Source: an uncultured Eubacteriales bacterium (GTDB taxonomy: Bacteria; Bacillota; Clostridia; Oscillospirales; Oscillospiraceae). From it: DNA of 46,770 nucleotides. The stretch covers positions 1 through 46,770 of the forward strand of contig OMVL01000028.1 in the NCBI GenBank assembly GCA_900314485.1, given 5' to 3'. The notes beneath the pieces were generated by a model. The model was not told where the DNA came from. It worked only from the letters and a program-made list of their open reading frames with translations, and ran no database searches. Each line of letters starts with the position of its first letter. Position 1 is the first letter of the stretch. Positions 15,756 to 23,730 of this stretch are shown piece after piece. The position numbers and the translations under genes were made by a program.

Positions 15756-16610
15756 TTATCTCACCTGCTCATAACATGCCTTCATGGTCAGCGCGTCCTC
15801 GCTCTGGGTTCCGGCGGACTCGCAGACGATGATGGGACTCCAGTCTCGCCGGGCGATCTCCTCGGCCAGCGGCGCAAATTCCGGCCCCCAGCCCCGGTCA
15901 GAGAAGCAGAGATGCCGAGCCTCTCCCCCTTTGAGGGTAAATTCGATTTTGGAGAAGTGGCTGTGGAACCGGCTGGCCCGCTCCTCGCCCAGAGCGTCCG
16001 CCATTTTGTCCAGCATCATCTTGCAGGCCGCAGCGCCGTTCAGTTCCCCCAGCGTCCGTGCGTAGAGATGTCCAAAATCCACACAAGGGAGCAGCCGCTC
16101 GTCCAGAGCGCACAGCTCCAGCACCTCGTCCAGATCTCCCAACTGGTTGATCTTGCCCATCGTCTCCGGACAGAGGACGAGATCGCCATACCCCTGCTCG
16201 TCGCAGGCGTTCAAAATCGCCTTCAGAGAGGTCTTGGCGATTTCCATCGCCTCTCTCCTGGTCCGCTTCATCAGGGCGCCGGAGTGGACGACGATGCGCT
16301 CTGCCCCCATCCACTTTGCCGCCTGACAGGAGGCGGTGACGTAGCCGATGTTCTTGTCCAGCGCCACCGGGTCAGGGTTGGACAGGCTGATAAAATAGGG
16401 GGCGTGAATGGAGAGGGTGATGCCGCTCTGCCGGGCCTTTTCTCCCAAAAGCCGGGCGGTCTCCTCCTTCACCCGGACCCCTCTGCCGCACTGGTATTCG
16501 TAGTGATCCAGGCCGATTTCGGCAAGCCACGCCGGGGCGTCCAGGCTGGACTTGCTGACGGTGTTCGTAAAGGTGTCGGAATTGCCCGCCACGCCGAATC
16601 TCGTGCTCAT
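15756..16610 (-). CDS. TIM-barrel protein, endonuclease IV / sugar isomerase-like
   Basis: The 284-residue protein resembles the AP endonuclease family 2 (xylose isomerase-like TIM barrel). Characteristic pieces are LSIHAPYFISLSNPD near residue 65, ERIVVHSGA near 105, a CPETMGK segment, CVDFGH with metal-ligand-like Asp and His, and FHSHFSKIEF. These match the metal-binding strands of deoxyribonuclease IV, so a role in repair of abasic sites is likely. Nfo proteins are about 280 residues, so the length fits. The ATG overlaps the yqeG stop by 4 bp (ATGA) and has AGGAGGG upstream, indicating translational coupling. A sugar-phosphate isomerase function cannot be excluded. Confidence 0.82.
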   Translation of the reverse strand: MSTRFGVAGNSDTFTNTVSKSSLDAPAWLAEIGLDHYEYQCGRGVRVKEETARLLGEKARQSGITLSIHAPYFISLSNPDPVALDKNIGYVTASCQAAKWMGAERIVVHSGALMKRTRREAMEIAKTSLKAILNACDEQGYGDLVLCPETMGKINQLGDLDEVLELCALDERLLPCVDFGHLYARTLGELNGAAACKMMLDKMADALGEERASRFHSHFSKIEFTLKGGEARHLCFSDRGWGPEFAPLAEEIARRDWSPIIVCESAGTQSEDALTMKACYEQVR

Positions 16611-17065
16611 TCCAGTCCCTCCTGATGGGGACAGGCCGCCCGAAAGGGGGTCTCTATCCCGTATCGGATGCGCCGAAAGACGGTATCCAGTGCGATCGGC
16701 TCGGTCAAGACGTCCCCGATCATCAGGGTCTCCTCCGCTGCAAATCCGGTCTGTTCCAGCGCCGCGTCAAACCCCTTCCGCCGGGGTTTTCCCGCATGGC
16801 TGATAAAATCCACGCCGAAGGCCTTCGCAAACCGCCGGGAGCGGTTGGGCTTTCTGCCGTTGGAGAGGATGAACACCTCTATTCCCGCCCGATTCAGCTC
16901 CTCTTTCCAGCGAAAGAGCGCAGGGGAAGGCTCCGGCTCCCGATACCGGGCGATGGTATTGTCCAGATCGGCCAGCACCAGTTTGACGCCCTTGCTCCGC
17001 AGCTTTTCCGGCGTCAGTTCATAGACGCTGCCCACCCGATAGCGGGGAATCAGCCCAATTGCCAT
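16607..17065 (-). CDS. yqeG: YqeG-family HAD-IIIA phosphatase
   Basis: This is a haloacid dehalogenase-type phosphatase of unknown physiological substrate, widespread in Firmicutes. I start at the ATG ending at 17065, preceded by GCAGGAGG, giving 152 residues. The nucleophile motif DLDNT (33-37) is intact; motif II is ILSNGRK and motif III/IV is MIGDVLTEPI. Its usual neighbours in Firmicutes are yqeH and aroE; here it is the first gene of an operon with the endonuclease IV-like gene, coupled by a 4-bp overlap. Confidence 0.92.
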   Translation of the reverse strand: MAIGLIPRYRVGSVYELTPEKLRSKGVKLVLADLDNTIARYREPEPSPALFRWKEELNRAGIEVFILSNGRKPNRSRRFAKAFGVDFISHAGKPRRKGFDAALEQTGFAAEETLMIGDVLTEPIALDTVFRRIRYGIETPFRAACPHQEGLE

Positions 17066-17108
17066 GTCAGTTCCTCCTGCACATATTTTTCTGCGCACAT
17101 ACATAGGT

Positions 17109-17137
17109 ATTATATCATTTTGTAAACTCTGCCACAA
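17109..17137 (-). promoter_or_regulatory. yqeG promoter
   Basis: TTGTGG (17132-17137) and TATAAT (17109-17114) are 17 bp apart on the minus strand. The -35 box is weak but the -10 is perfect. The start near 17102 lies about 37 nt before the yqeG ATG. The opposite-strand gene begins only 17 bp beyond the -35 box. Confidence 0.65.
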
Positions 17138-17153
17138 GAGGGAGGCCGACCTC

Positions 17154-17930
17154 ATGCCGTCTTTTGCGTCCTTTCACTGCATCGTTTCTCCTGCCGATCT
17201 GCCCCAGCTTCGTTCCTATCCGTTGATCCCCGTTCTCTACGCCTATCAGGTGGGGGCGGGGCCGAAGCTGCTTCGTTCCTGCGGACCCACCACCCTCCGG
17301 GGCGGGCTGCTGGGGGCCGGTCTGGGAGATGCCTCCCCCGCAGGAGATCCTTCGCAATTTTGCCGCCAGGCGGTGCTGGAGTGCCAAAGCCGGGGGGCGG
17401 CGGGGATCTTTGCCGACTGGGACCGGTTCAGCCGCTCTCTCTTCCAGTTTACCCGCACTCTGGGACACAGTTTGGAGCGGGCGGGGCTGATCCTCACCGT
17501 GCCGGAGGCCTACGCAGGGGTGACGGAGAAGGCCCGGGTGCTCATCTCCTCCGCCCTCTCCGGGGGGACGTTGGAGGTGCGGCTGAGCGAAGCGTTGGAG
17601 CGCCACGGGCCGGACCGGACCGTGCTGGCCCTCCAGCGGATGCGGGAGGATTTCCGGCTCCCCAGCCCCTCCGGCCGGGGGAAGCTCCTGTCCCGGGAAG
17701 AGCTGTCCGCCCTCTGCGCCCGGCGGCCGGCGGTCTACTGGTCCTCCGAGCTGTGCGCCCGGTATTTTACCTACCGGGCGGGAGACGGGGTCCATTTTGT
17801 GCTCTTCGACGACGGCGCCAGCCTGCAAAAAAAGCTGGAGCTTGCCCACCGGCTGGGCATCCGTCACGTCTGCGCCGCCTGGTCGGAGATCTCCGACTGT
17901 GTGGGAGCGCTGACAGGGCAGCGGGGGTAG
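17154..17930 (+). CDS. GH18-like TIM-barrel protein of unknown function
   Basis: This 258-residue protein has no close match I can name. The stretch AAGIFADWDRFS (near 81-92) is where glycoside hydrolase 18 proteins have their DxxDxDxE strand. FVLFDDGASLQKKLELAHRLGIRHVC (near 219-244) strongly recalls the closing strand-helix of GH18/YaaH proteins, where a DDarS-K pattern precedes GLrG. The catalytic Glu of GH18 is not evident; the corresponding segment ends in Asp-Trp-Asp. No signal peptide or membrane segment is seen, so it is probably cytoplasmic. ATG start with GGGAGG 8 nt upstream. It is transcribed divergently from yqeG. It may be a catalytically dead or repurposed barrel. Confidence 0.8.
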   Translation: MPSFASFHCIVSPADLPQLRSYPLIPVLYAYQVGAGPKLLRSCGPTTLRGGLLGAGLGDASPAGDPSQFCRQAVLECQSRGAAGIFADWDRFSRSLFQFTRTLGHSLERAGLILTVPEAYAGVTEKARVLISSALSGGTLEVRLSEALERHGPDRTVLALQRMREDFRLPSPSGRGKLLSREELSALCARRPAVYWSSELCARYFTYRAGDGVHFVLFDDGASLQKKLELAHRLGIRHVCAAWSEISDCVGALTGQRG

Positions 17931-18010
17931 ACCAATGTGTGGCGAATATCGCTTTTCAGCGGGCGAGTCCTCCATTGCCCGCTGATCTCCCGTCGATTTC
18001 CTATCAGCAT

Positions 18011-18041
18011 CAAAAATCCCCCGATGCCGCAGCATCGGGGG
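18011..18041 (-). terminator. serA terminator
   Basis: CCCCCGATGC pairs with GCATCGGGGG (10-bp stem, CGCA tetraloop), followed by ATTTTTG on the minus strand, 21 bp after the serA stop. Confidence 0.88.
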
Positions 18042-18062
18042 ATAGGCATTGCTGTTTTCCGA

Positions 18063-19226
18063 TCAAACCAGCCGCACACGGATGACGTTATCCATGGCAT
18101 TGATCTGCTCCCGGACATCCTCGCCCACCTCGGCGTTGACATCCACCATGGTGTAGGCGTACTCGCCCCGGGATTTGTTGGTCATATTCTCCACGTTCAC
18201 GCCCTGCTTGGCGAAGATGGCAATGATGTTCGCCAGCACAGAGTGGACATTGCGGTGAATGACGCAGAGCCGGCCGACGCCGGAGCGGGGCATGGAGACG
18301 GTGGGGAAGTTCACAGAGTGGACAATATTGCCGTTTTCCAGGTAATCCTTCAGCTCCTGAGCCGCCATGACGGCGCAGTTCTCCTCGCTCTCCGGGGTGG
18401 AAGCGCCCAGATGGGGGGTGCAGATGACGTTCTTGGTCTTTGCCAGAGCGTTGGTGGGGAAGTCGGTGACGTACCGGGCCACCTTGCCGCTTTCCAGGGC
18501 GGCGATTACCGCCTCGTCATTGACCAGGCCGCCCCGGGCAAAGTTGAGGATGCGGACGCCGTCTTTCATCTTCTCAATGGACTCGGCGTTGATGGTATTT
18601 GCGGTGTCCTTGTTGTAGGGCACATGGATGGTGATATAGTCAGAGACACGATAGATCTCGTCCAGATTGGTGGTGTGATGCACATGGGTGTTGAGCAGCA
18701 GCGCGGTATCCACCGTCAGGAAGGGGTCATAGCCGATGACATGCATGCCCAGAGAGACTGCGGCATTGGCCACCTTTGCACCGATGGCGCCCAGGCCGAT
18801 GATGCCCAGGGTCTTGCCCTGAAGCTCGGGGCCGATGAAGTTGCTCTTGCCCTTTTCCACCACAGTGGTCACATCCACGCCTTCCAGCACCCGGTTATTC
18901 ACCCACTGGCTGCCGCCGAAGATGTCACGGGAGGAGTAGAGCAGTGCGGCCAGCACCAGCTCCTTGACGGCGTTGGCGTTGGCGCCGGGGGTGTTAAAGA
19001 CCACAATGCCCTGCTCGGAGCAGCGGTCAACGGGGATATTGTTAACGCCTGCGCCGGCACGGGCAATGGCCCGCAGCTCCTTGGGGAAGGTCACTTCATG
19101 CAGGCTGGCAGAGCGCACCAGAATGCCCTCATAAACGTCCGGATCATCGCTGATCTGATACTTGTCAGCAGGCAGCTCCTGAAGGCCGACAGCTGCGATC
19201 TTGTTCATAGTCTTAATGCGATACAT
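18063..19226 (-). CDS. serA: D-3-phosphoglycerate dehydrogenase
   Basis: SerA oxidises 3-phosphoglycerate with NAD, the first step of serine synthesis. The protein has 387 residues from the ATG preceded by AAAGGAG. The Rossmann motif GLGAIG is at 144-149, catalytic Arg231 is in FARGG, and the catalytic His272 is in PHLGAST. The C-terminus (about 315-387) is an ACT regulatory domain, typically the serine feedback site. The canonical DVFxxEP glutamate segment is replaced by VTDFPTNAL, a shorter variant; I have seen similar wording in clostridial SerA proteins, but the catalytic Glu assignment is uncertain. The gene is monocistronic with its own promoter and a terminator-like hairpin in the leader. 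Confidence 0.93.
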   Translation of the reverse strand: MYRIKTMNKIAAVGLQELPADKYQISDDPDVYEGILVRSASLHEVTFPKELRAIARAGAGVNNIPVDRCSEQGIVVFNTPGANANAVKELVLAALLYSSRDIFGGSQWVNNRVLEGVDVTTVVEKGKSNFIGPELQGKTLGIIGLGAIGAKVANAAVSLGMHVIGYDPFLTVDTALLLNTHVHHTTNLDEIYRVSDYITIHVPYNKDTANTINAESIEKMKDGVRILNFARGGLVNDEAVIAALESGKVARYVTDFPTNALAKTKNVICTPHLGASTPESEENCAVMAAQELKDYLENGNIVHSVNFPTVSMPRSGVGRLCVIHRNVHSVLANIIAIFAKQGVNVENMTNKSRGEYAYTMVDVNAEVGEDVREQINAMDNVIRVRLV

Positions 19227-19250
19227 AGGTCTGTTCTCCTTTCTCAGGCC

Positions 19251-19276
19251 AAAAACGGGACAAATTGCCCCCGTTT
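19251..19276 (-). promoter_or_regulatory. Terminator-like hairpin in the serA leader (possible attenuator)
   Basis: AAACGGG pairs with CCCGTTT, followed by TTTTTGG on the minus strand, between the serA promoter and the ribosome binding site. It looks like a short intrinsic terminator inside the leader. No T-box motif or leader peptide was found, so a regulatory role is inferred only. Confidence 0.4.
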
Positions 19277-19290
19277 CTCTCACGCCAACA

Positions 19291-19319
19291 ATTATAGCAA
19301 TCCGGCCTGTCAATTTCAA
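19291..19319 (-). promoter_or_regulatory. serA promoter
   Basis: TTGAAA (19314-19319), a 17-bp spacer and TATAAT (19291-19296) lie on the minus strand. The leader would be about 58 nt. A closer TTGACA inside the spacer is only 11 bp from the -10 and is not used as the -35. Confidence 0.75.
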
Positions 19320-19424
19320 TGAATCACCTCTCTAAAGAAAAGTCCCCGTTTCTCCCCGTTCCTGTCACTTTTGCTCATATTCCAGTTCGTCTCACATCTG
19401 CTCTATCCCGCCATCGTTCACAGC

Positions 19425-19505
19425 TTATTCAAAATCCGTTTGCAATTTCTTCACCAACAGTGTTGCTTTTTCCTCTATAATAACACCATCAAAAGCGCAC
19501 ATCAT
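19425..19505 (-). CDS. Possible 26-residue small protein
   Basis: Just after the hprK terminator, AAGGAGGTTTGA leads directly into ATG ATG and a 26-codon frame (MMCAFDGVIIEEKATLLVKK followed by LQTDFE), which stops at 19425. The ribosome binding site is as good as any in the window. No promoter was identified between the hprK terminator and this frame, and no family is recognised. It could be a real small protein, a leader peptide or chance. Confidence 0.3.
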   Translation of the reverse strand: MMCAFDGVIIEEKATLLVKKLQTDFE

Positions 19506-19541
19506 TCAAACCTCCTTCTCTTTCATTCTTCTTTTCTCTCT

Positions 19542-19581
19542 CAAAAAGGAAACTCCGGTGCCGGTGGCATCGGAGTTTCCT
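19542..19581 (-). terminator. hprK terminator
   Basis: AGGAAACTCCG pairs with CGGAGTTTCCT (11-bp stem), followed by TTTTTGAGAG on the minus strand. The stem overlaps the hprK stop codon, so the gene ends inside the hairpin. Confidence 0.85.
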
Positions 19582-20488
19582 ATATTCTGTCCCTTCGCTC
19601 CAGCAGGCCCATCTTCTTGTGACGGTTGTTCATAGCCGCCGTCTCGATAATGATCGCCAGATTTCGACCGGGTGTGACGGGTATGGTCATCACAGGCAGC
19701 TCCACATCCAGAATGGAGGTATGGTCGCTCTCCAGACCCAGACGGTCGTAGACCATGCCCTCTTTCCACAGCTCCAGATTGACCACCAGGTCGATCACCT
19801 GGTCGTCCTTGACCGCCGCCATACCAAACAGCTGGCGCACATCGATGACGCCAATGCCCCGCAGCTCCACATAATAGCGGATCAGCTCCGGCGCCGAGCC
19901 GATCAGCTTGCCCGGTCTGACCTGATGTATTTCCACAGCATCGTCGGCAATGAGCCGGTGGCCCCGCTTGATCAGCTCTACCGCCGTCTCGCTCTTGCCC
20001 ACGCCGCTCTCGCCCAGCAGCAGCACGCCCTCGCCGTAGACCTCTACCAGCACGCCGTGCCGGGTCACTCTGGGGGAGAGATGCCGGCTGAGGGCGGTAA
20101 TGAGGCTCATCTGAATATCTGCCGTATTGCGCTCAGTGCGCAGCAGTGTCCGCCGGTACTTCTCCGCAGCCGCAATGCACTCCGGGAAGAGCTCCAGATT
20201 CCGGGCAATAATGACTGCCGGAACGGGATGGGCAAACAGATCCTCAAACCGTCTCTGGCGCTCCTCAGAGGTCAGTTTTTCCAAATACGTCCACTCCACC
20301 TTGCCCAGCAGCTGGATCCGCTCGTTGTCAAAGTAGTCGTAAAATCCCACCAGCTGCAGGCCCGGGCGGTTGATGTTCATCTTGCGGATGCGGATCTTTT
20401 CGTAATTTCCATAGCTCCGGATCACCTGAAAATCAAATTCCTTGATAATGGTGCCCAACTCTGCGTAATATCCCGAAGCCAAGACCAT
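19580..20488 (-). CDS. hprK: HPr kinase/phosphorylase
   Basis: HprK phosphorylates HPr (or Crh) on Ser46 and removes the phosphate, linking glycolytic state to catabolite repression. From the start used here it has 302 residues. The P-loop GESGVGKS is at 159-166, near its position in Bacillus HprK, and the C-terminal LELWKEG and PVTPGRNLA signatures are present. The start is uncertain. An ATG at 20524 abuts the -10 box and would lie at or before the transcript start. The ATG at 20488 follows GAGGAGG by only 2 nt, while a TTG at 20482 has ideal 8-nt spacing and gives 300 residues. The gene is divergent from rpmB. Confidence 0.9.
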   Translation of the reverse strand: MVLASGYYAELGTIIKEFDFQVIRSYGNYEKIRIRKMNINRPGLQLVGFYDYFDNERIQLLGKVEWTYLEKLTSEERQRRFEDLFAHPVPAVIIARNLELFPECIAAAEKYRRTLLRTERNTADIQMSLITALSRHLSPRVTRHGVLVEVYGEGVLLLGESGVGKSETAVELIKRGHRLIADDAVEIHQVRPGKLIGSAPELIRYYVELRGIGVIDVRQLFGMAAVKDDQVIDLVVNLELWKEGMVYDRLGLESDHTSILDVELPVMTIPVTPGRNLAIIIETAAMNNRHKKMGLLERRDRI

Positions 20489-20524
20489 CGCCTCCTCTTT
20501 TGTAAAGTTCTTTCCATATTTCAT

Positions 20525-20553
20525 AGTATAGCGTCTTTTGCCCCGTTTGGCAA
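20525..20553 (-). promoter_or_regulatory. Putative hprK promoter
   Basis: TTGCCA (20548-20553), a 17-bp spacer and TATACT (20525-20530) lie on the minus strand. The start near 20518 implies a 30-nt leader before the ATG at 20488, and rules out the upstream ATG at 20524. Confidence 0.55.
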
Positions 20554-20665
20554 TGGTCTCTTTGTCTTTTCCCGATGTTTTTGGGTGCGGTCCCGGCATC
20601 CCGTCCCGTTTTTTCCGTCGAATCGCACTTTTTCGCCTGTTCTTTGAAAAAATTTGAAAATACTC

Positions 20666-20694
20666 TTGATTTTCCGTTCCTTGTCTGCTAGAAT
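20666..20694 (+). promoter_or_regulatory. rpmB promoter
   Basis: TTGATT (20666-20671), a 17-bp spacer and TAGAAT (20689-20694) lie on the plus strand. The leader to the rpmB ATG is about 80 nt. Confidence 0.7.
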
Positions 20695-20779
20695 AATCCA
20701 TGCTGTCTTAGGCTGAGATGCGATTTCTGTCCGATGTCCCTCAGTCCAAACGTAATTCTTAGCGAGGAGGTTTTGCTAA

Positions 20780-20965
20780 ATGGCTAAATGCGACTTTTGC
20801 GGTAAGGGCGTGACCTTTGGTATTCAGGTTTCCCACTCCCATCGTCGTTCCAATCGGCCTTGGAAGCCCAACGTGAAGCGCGTCAAGGCGATCGTGAATG
20901 GCACTCCCACCCACGTCTACGTCTGCACCAGATGCCTCCGTTCCGGTAAAGTTGAGCGCGCCTGA
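20780..20965 (+). CDS. rpmB: 50S ribosomal protein L28
   Basis: L28 is a late-assembling large-subunit protein. The protein has 61 residues, normal for the short Gram-positive form. It is the zinc-binding (C+) type: Cys4 and Cys7 at the N-terminus and Cys49 and Cys52 near the C-terminus form a ribbon. GAGGAGG precedes the ATG with an 8-nt gap. It is monocistronic, between its own promoter and a perfect terminator. A C+ form suggests no zinc-independent substitution at this locus. Confidence 0.97.
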   Translation: MAKCDFCGKGVTFGIQVSHSHRRSNRPWKPNVKRVKAIVNGTPTHVYVCTRCLRSGKVERA

Positions 20966-20981
20966 GCGTCTGTGCGCTATA

Positions 20982-21018
20982 TACCTCTCTGTTTGGGAAA
21001 CAGAGAGGTATTTCTTTT
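20982..21018 (+). terminator. rpmB terminator
   Basis: TACCTCTCTGTTT pairs with AAACAGAGAGGTA (13-bp perfect stem, GGG loop), followed by TTTCTTTT. Confidence 0.92.
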
Positions 21019-21021
21019 CAT

Positions 21022-21190
21022 GGTTATCCATTTGAGTCAGCTTAGGGGACACTCCCCCAGTCACTTCGTGACAGCCCCCTCAAAGAGGGGGCCATTGGCA
21101 ATGATGAAAAGACGAACGAGTTTCTGAGGGAGGTGTCACCGAGAGTGACGGAGGGAGTCCGCATTCTCTGGCTGAGTTATCTGGATAACC
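21022..21190. mobile_element. MITE-like palindromic element (169 bp)
   Basis: The ends GGTTATCCATTTGAGTCAGC (21022-21041) and, inverted, GGTTATCCAGATAACTCAGC (21171-21190) match at 15 of 20 positions. Similarity continues inward through CAGTCACTTCGTGACAGCCC and its counterpart with CCGTCACTCTCGGTGACACC. There is no ORF. The inner TCACTTCGTGACAGC palindrome resembles widespread intergenic repeats of gut Clostridia. Target-site duplication is not clear. It separates the rpmB and ftsH terminators. Confidence 0.7.
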
Positions 21191-21219
21191 ACGTTTCTTT
21201 TTTTGCCCCCTTCAATATA

Positions 21220-21251
21220 CGCAGCGCTGCAGGAATACCTGCGGCGCTGCG
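21220..21251 (-). terminator. Hairpin after ftsH, probable operon terminator
   Basis: CGCAGCGCTGCAGG pairs imperfectly with CCTGCGGCGCTGCG around AATA, starting 6 bp after the ftsH stop. The minus-strand tail TATATTG is not a strong U tract. Confidence 0.6.
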
Positions 21252-21257
21252 ATTCAT

Positions 21258-23141
21258 TTATTCCTTTTTCTCTCCCGCAAACCGCGACAGAGCCTCCGAC
21301 TCCGCCGCCTCGGTGGCGTCAGGGTCGAAGATCCGCTCAAATTCCAGAGCGGACATAGTCTCGTGCTCCAACAGATACCGGGCCGTCCGCTCCAGAGCAT
21401 CCATGTGTTCGTTGAGGATGCTCCGGCACTTTTCATAGGCAGCGTCGATGATGGAGCGCACCTCCACATCAATGGCTGCGGCGCTCTCCTCAGAGTAGCT
21501 GCGGGCCTGACCCATGGAGCGGCCGATAAAGACCTCGTTGTTCTCCGAGTCGTAGACCATGGCGCCCAGCTTATCGCTCATGCCGTACTTGGAGACCATA
21601 TTGTGGGCGATGCGGGTGGCTCTCTGCAAATCGTTGGACGCTCCGGTGGAAACGTCCTGCAGCACCAGCTCCTCCGCCACTCTGCCGCCCAGAAGGCCCA
21701 CGATCTCTTCCTCCAGCTCCCGCTTGCTCATATAGGGCTTATCCTCCTGAGGCAGGGAGATGGTAAGGCCGCCGGCCTTGCCTCTGGGGACGATGGTGAT
21801 CTGATGCACCGGGTCCTGGGTGGGCAAAAAGCGCATGGCCACGGCGTGGCCCGCCTCGTGGTAGGCGGTGAGCCGCTTTGCCTGGGGCGTCACCACCTGG
21901 CTCTTCTTCTCCGGTCCGGCAATGACCTTGATCATGGCCTCGTGAAGGTCTCCCATGCGGATGACGGGCTGATCCCGCCGGGCGGCCAGCAAGGCCCCCT
22001 CGTTCATCAGGTTTTCCAGATCGGCGCCGGTAAAGCCCCCGGTGGCCTGGGCCACCACATGCAGGTCCACGTCGTCGCTGAGGGGCTTTTTCCGGGAGTG
22101 GACCTTTAAGATGCCCTCCCGGCCCTTAATGTCGGGGTAGCCCACATAGATCTGCCGGTCAAACCGGCCGGGACGCAGCAGGGCGGGATCCAGAATGTCC
22201 TGCCGGTTGGTGGCCGCCATGACAATAACGCCGGTGTTGCCGGCAAAGCCGTCCATCTCCACCAGCAACTGATTCAGAGTCTGCTCCCGCTCGTCGTGTC
22301 CGCCGCCCAGGCCGGTGCCCCGCTGGCGGCCCACAGCGTCGATCTCGTCAATAAAGACGATGGCCGGAGCGCTTTTCTTCGCCTGTTCAAAGAGGTCCCG
22401 GACCCGGCTTGCGCCGACGCCCACATACAGCTCCACAAAGTCGGAGCCGGAGATGGAGAGGAAGCGGACATCCGCCTCTCCTGCCACGGCCTTGGCCAGC
22501 AGCGTCTTGCCCGTGCCCGGAGGGCCGACCAGCAGCACACCCTTGGGGATGCGGGCTCCCAGGCGGTTAAACTTGCCGGGATCCCGGAGGAAGTCCACAA
22601 TCTCCTGCAGCTCCTCCTTCTCCTCCTCCGCTCCCGCCACATCTTTAAAGGTGACCTTGGGTGCGTTGGGATCATCGTTGGAGACGGTTCTCGCCCGGCC
22701 GAACTGGGCTGCCCCGTTCTGGCCCGCAGACTGCTGCCGCAAGAGAAAGACGAAAATCAGAAACACCAGCAGCCCCATAATAAGGGTGGGCATGATCTCC
22801 ACCCACCAGGGCGTGGCGCTGTCCGGATAATAGTAGTAGTCGGTGATAACACCGTCCTGCCACTGCTGGCGCACCAAATCGTTCAGGTCGCTATAAAAGG
22901 TCTCAAAGCTGTGGATGCTGCACTGGACGGTGCTCTGTCCGTCCACCGGCTCCGTCAGCTCCAGAGTGACCTCATTGTCCCGGACGGTGACGGTCTTTAC
23001 CTGCTCCTCCTCCAGCAGCTGCACCATGCGGTTGTAGCTGACAGTGGGAGCGGAATCCAGTCCGTCCCACAGGCTGACCAGCGCCACAACGGCAAGAGCC
23101 AGCAGCAGATAGGGCAGGAGGCTTCGATAGGTACGCTTCAT
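21258..23141 (-). CDS. ftsH: ATP-dependent zinc metalloprotease FtsH
   Basis: FtsH is a membrane-bound AAA+ protease that degrades misfolded membrane proteins and regulators. The protein has 627 residues. Two membrane segments (about 9-25 and 115-134) flank an extracytoplasmic domain. The AAA+ module has Walker A GPPGTGKT (206-213), Walker B FIDEID (263-268) and the second region of homology [19 protein letters not shown] (310-328). The zinc site HEAGH is at 428-432. ATG start; GGAAGTGAATCC upstream is a weak ribosome binding site. It lies 19 bp after hpt, the conserved tilS-hpt-ftsH order. Confidence 0.97.
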   Translation of the reverse strand: MKRTYRSLLPYLLLALAVVALVSLWDGLDSAPTVSYNRMVQLLEEEQVKTVTVRDNEVTLELTEPVDGQSTVQCSIHSFETFYSDLNDLVRQQWQDGVITDYYYYPDSATPWWVEIMPTLIMGLLVFLIFVFLLRQQSAGQNGAAQFGRARTVSNDDPNAPKVTFKDVAGAEEEKEELQEIVDFLRDPGKFNRLGARIPKGVLLVGPPGTGKTLLAKAVAGEADVRFLSISGSDFVELYVGVGASRVRDLFEQAKKSAPAIVFIDEIDAVGRQRGTGLGGGHDEREQTLNQLLVEMDGFAGNTGVIVMAATNRQDILDPALLRPGRFDRQIYVGYPDIKGREGILKVHSRKKPLSDDVDLHVVAQATGGFTGADLENLMNEGALLAARRDQPVIRMGDLHEAMIKVIAGPEKKSQVVTPQAKRLTAYHEAGHAVAMRFLPTQDPVHQITIVPRGKAGGLTISLPQEDKPYMSKRELEEEIVGLLGGRVAEELVLQDVSTGASNDLQRATRIAHNMVSKYGMSDKLGAMVYDSENNEVFIGRSMGQARSYSEESAAAIDVEVRSIIDAAYEKCRSILNEHMDALERTARYLLEHETMSALEFERIFDPDATEAAESEALSRFAGEKKE

Positions 23142-23160
23142 GGATTCACTTCCTTATAGA

Positions 23161-23709
23161 TCACTTCTCGTACACTTCAGGCTTCAAAATGCCGATATAG
23201 GGCAGATTACGGTACTTTTCAGCAAAATCCAGTCCGTAGCCCACCACAAAGGCGTCCGGCACCAGGAATCCGTAATAGTCCGCCGAGATGGGCTTGGTCC
23301 GCCGCTCCGGCTTATCCAGCAGGGTACAGATGCGGATGGAGGCGGGGTTGCGGACAGACAGGGTCTTGGTCAGGTAGTCCAGCGTATTGCCGGAATCCAG
23401 AATGTCCTCCACAAGAATGACATGTGCTCCGTTGATGGAGTCGGACAGGTCCTTCTTGATCTCGATCTGGCCGCTGGAGCTGGTGCCCTTCCCGTAGGAA
23501 GAGGCTGCCATAAAGTCGATGCGGCAGGGGATGGTGATATACCGGCTCAGGTCCGCCAGAAAGATATAGCTCCCCCTCAGGATACCCACCAGCACCACGT
23601 CTTCCTTATCGGCATAATCCCTGGAGATTTGTGCGCCCAGGGCGGCCACTCTCCGCTTTAGCTCCTCTTCGGAATACAGCACCTCTGCAATGTCTCGATC
23701 CATACCCAT
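23161..23709 (-). CDS. hpt: Hypoxanthine phosphoribosyltransferase
   Basis: This enzyme converts hypoxanthine or guanine plus PRPP to IMP or GMP in purine salvage. The protein has 182 residues, normal for bacterial HPRT. The PRPP-binding loop VILVEDILDSGNTL is intact, LRGSYIF supplies the first PRPP contact, and DYYGFLVPDAFVVGYGLDF is the purine-binding segment. The first ATG has AAGG 8 nt upstream; a second ATG two codons later is possible. It lies between tilS and ftsH in a classic Firmicutes cluster. Confidence 0.96.
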   Translation of the reverse strand: MGMDRDIAEVLYSEEELKRRVAALGAQISRDYADKEDVVLVGILRGSYIFLADLSRYITIPCRIDFMAASSYGKGTSSSGQIEIKKDLSDSINGAHVILVEDILDSGNTLDYLTKTLSVRNPASIRICTLLDKPERRTKPISADYYGFLVPDAFVVGYGLDFAEKYRNLPYIGILKPEVYEK

Positions 23710-23730
23710 ATCTGTTACCTTCCCTTTCTC

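Noticed and set aside
19371-19622. An 83-codon plus-strand frame between serA and hprK
   Set aside because: It runs through the hprK terminator into hprK, lacks a ribosome binding site and has no domain.
20991-21018. Riboswitch downstream of rpmB
   Set aside because: The structure is a simple perfect stem with a T tract, an ordinary terminator.
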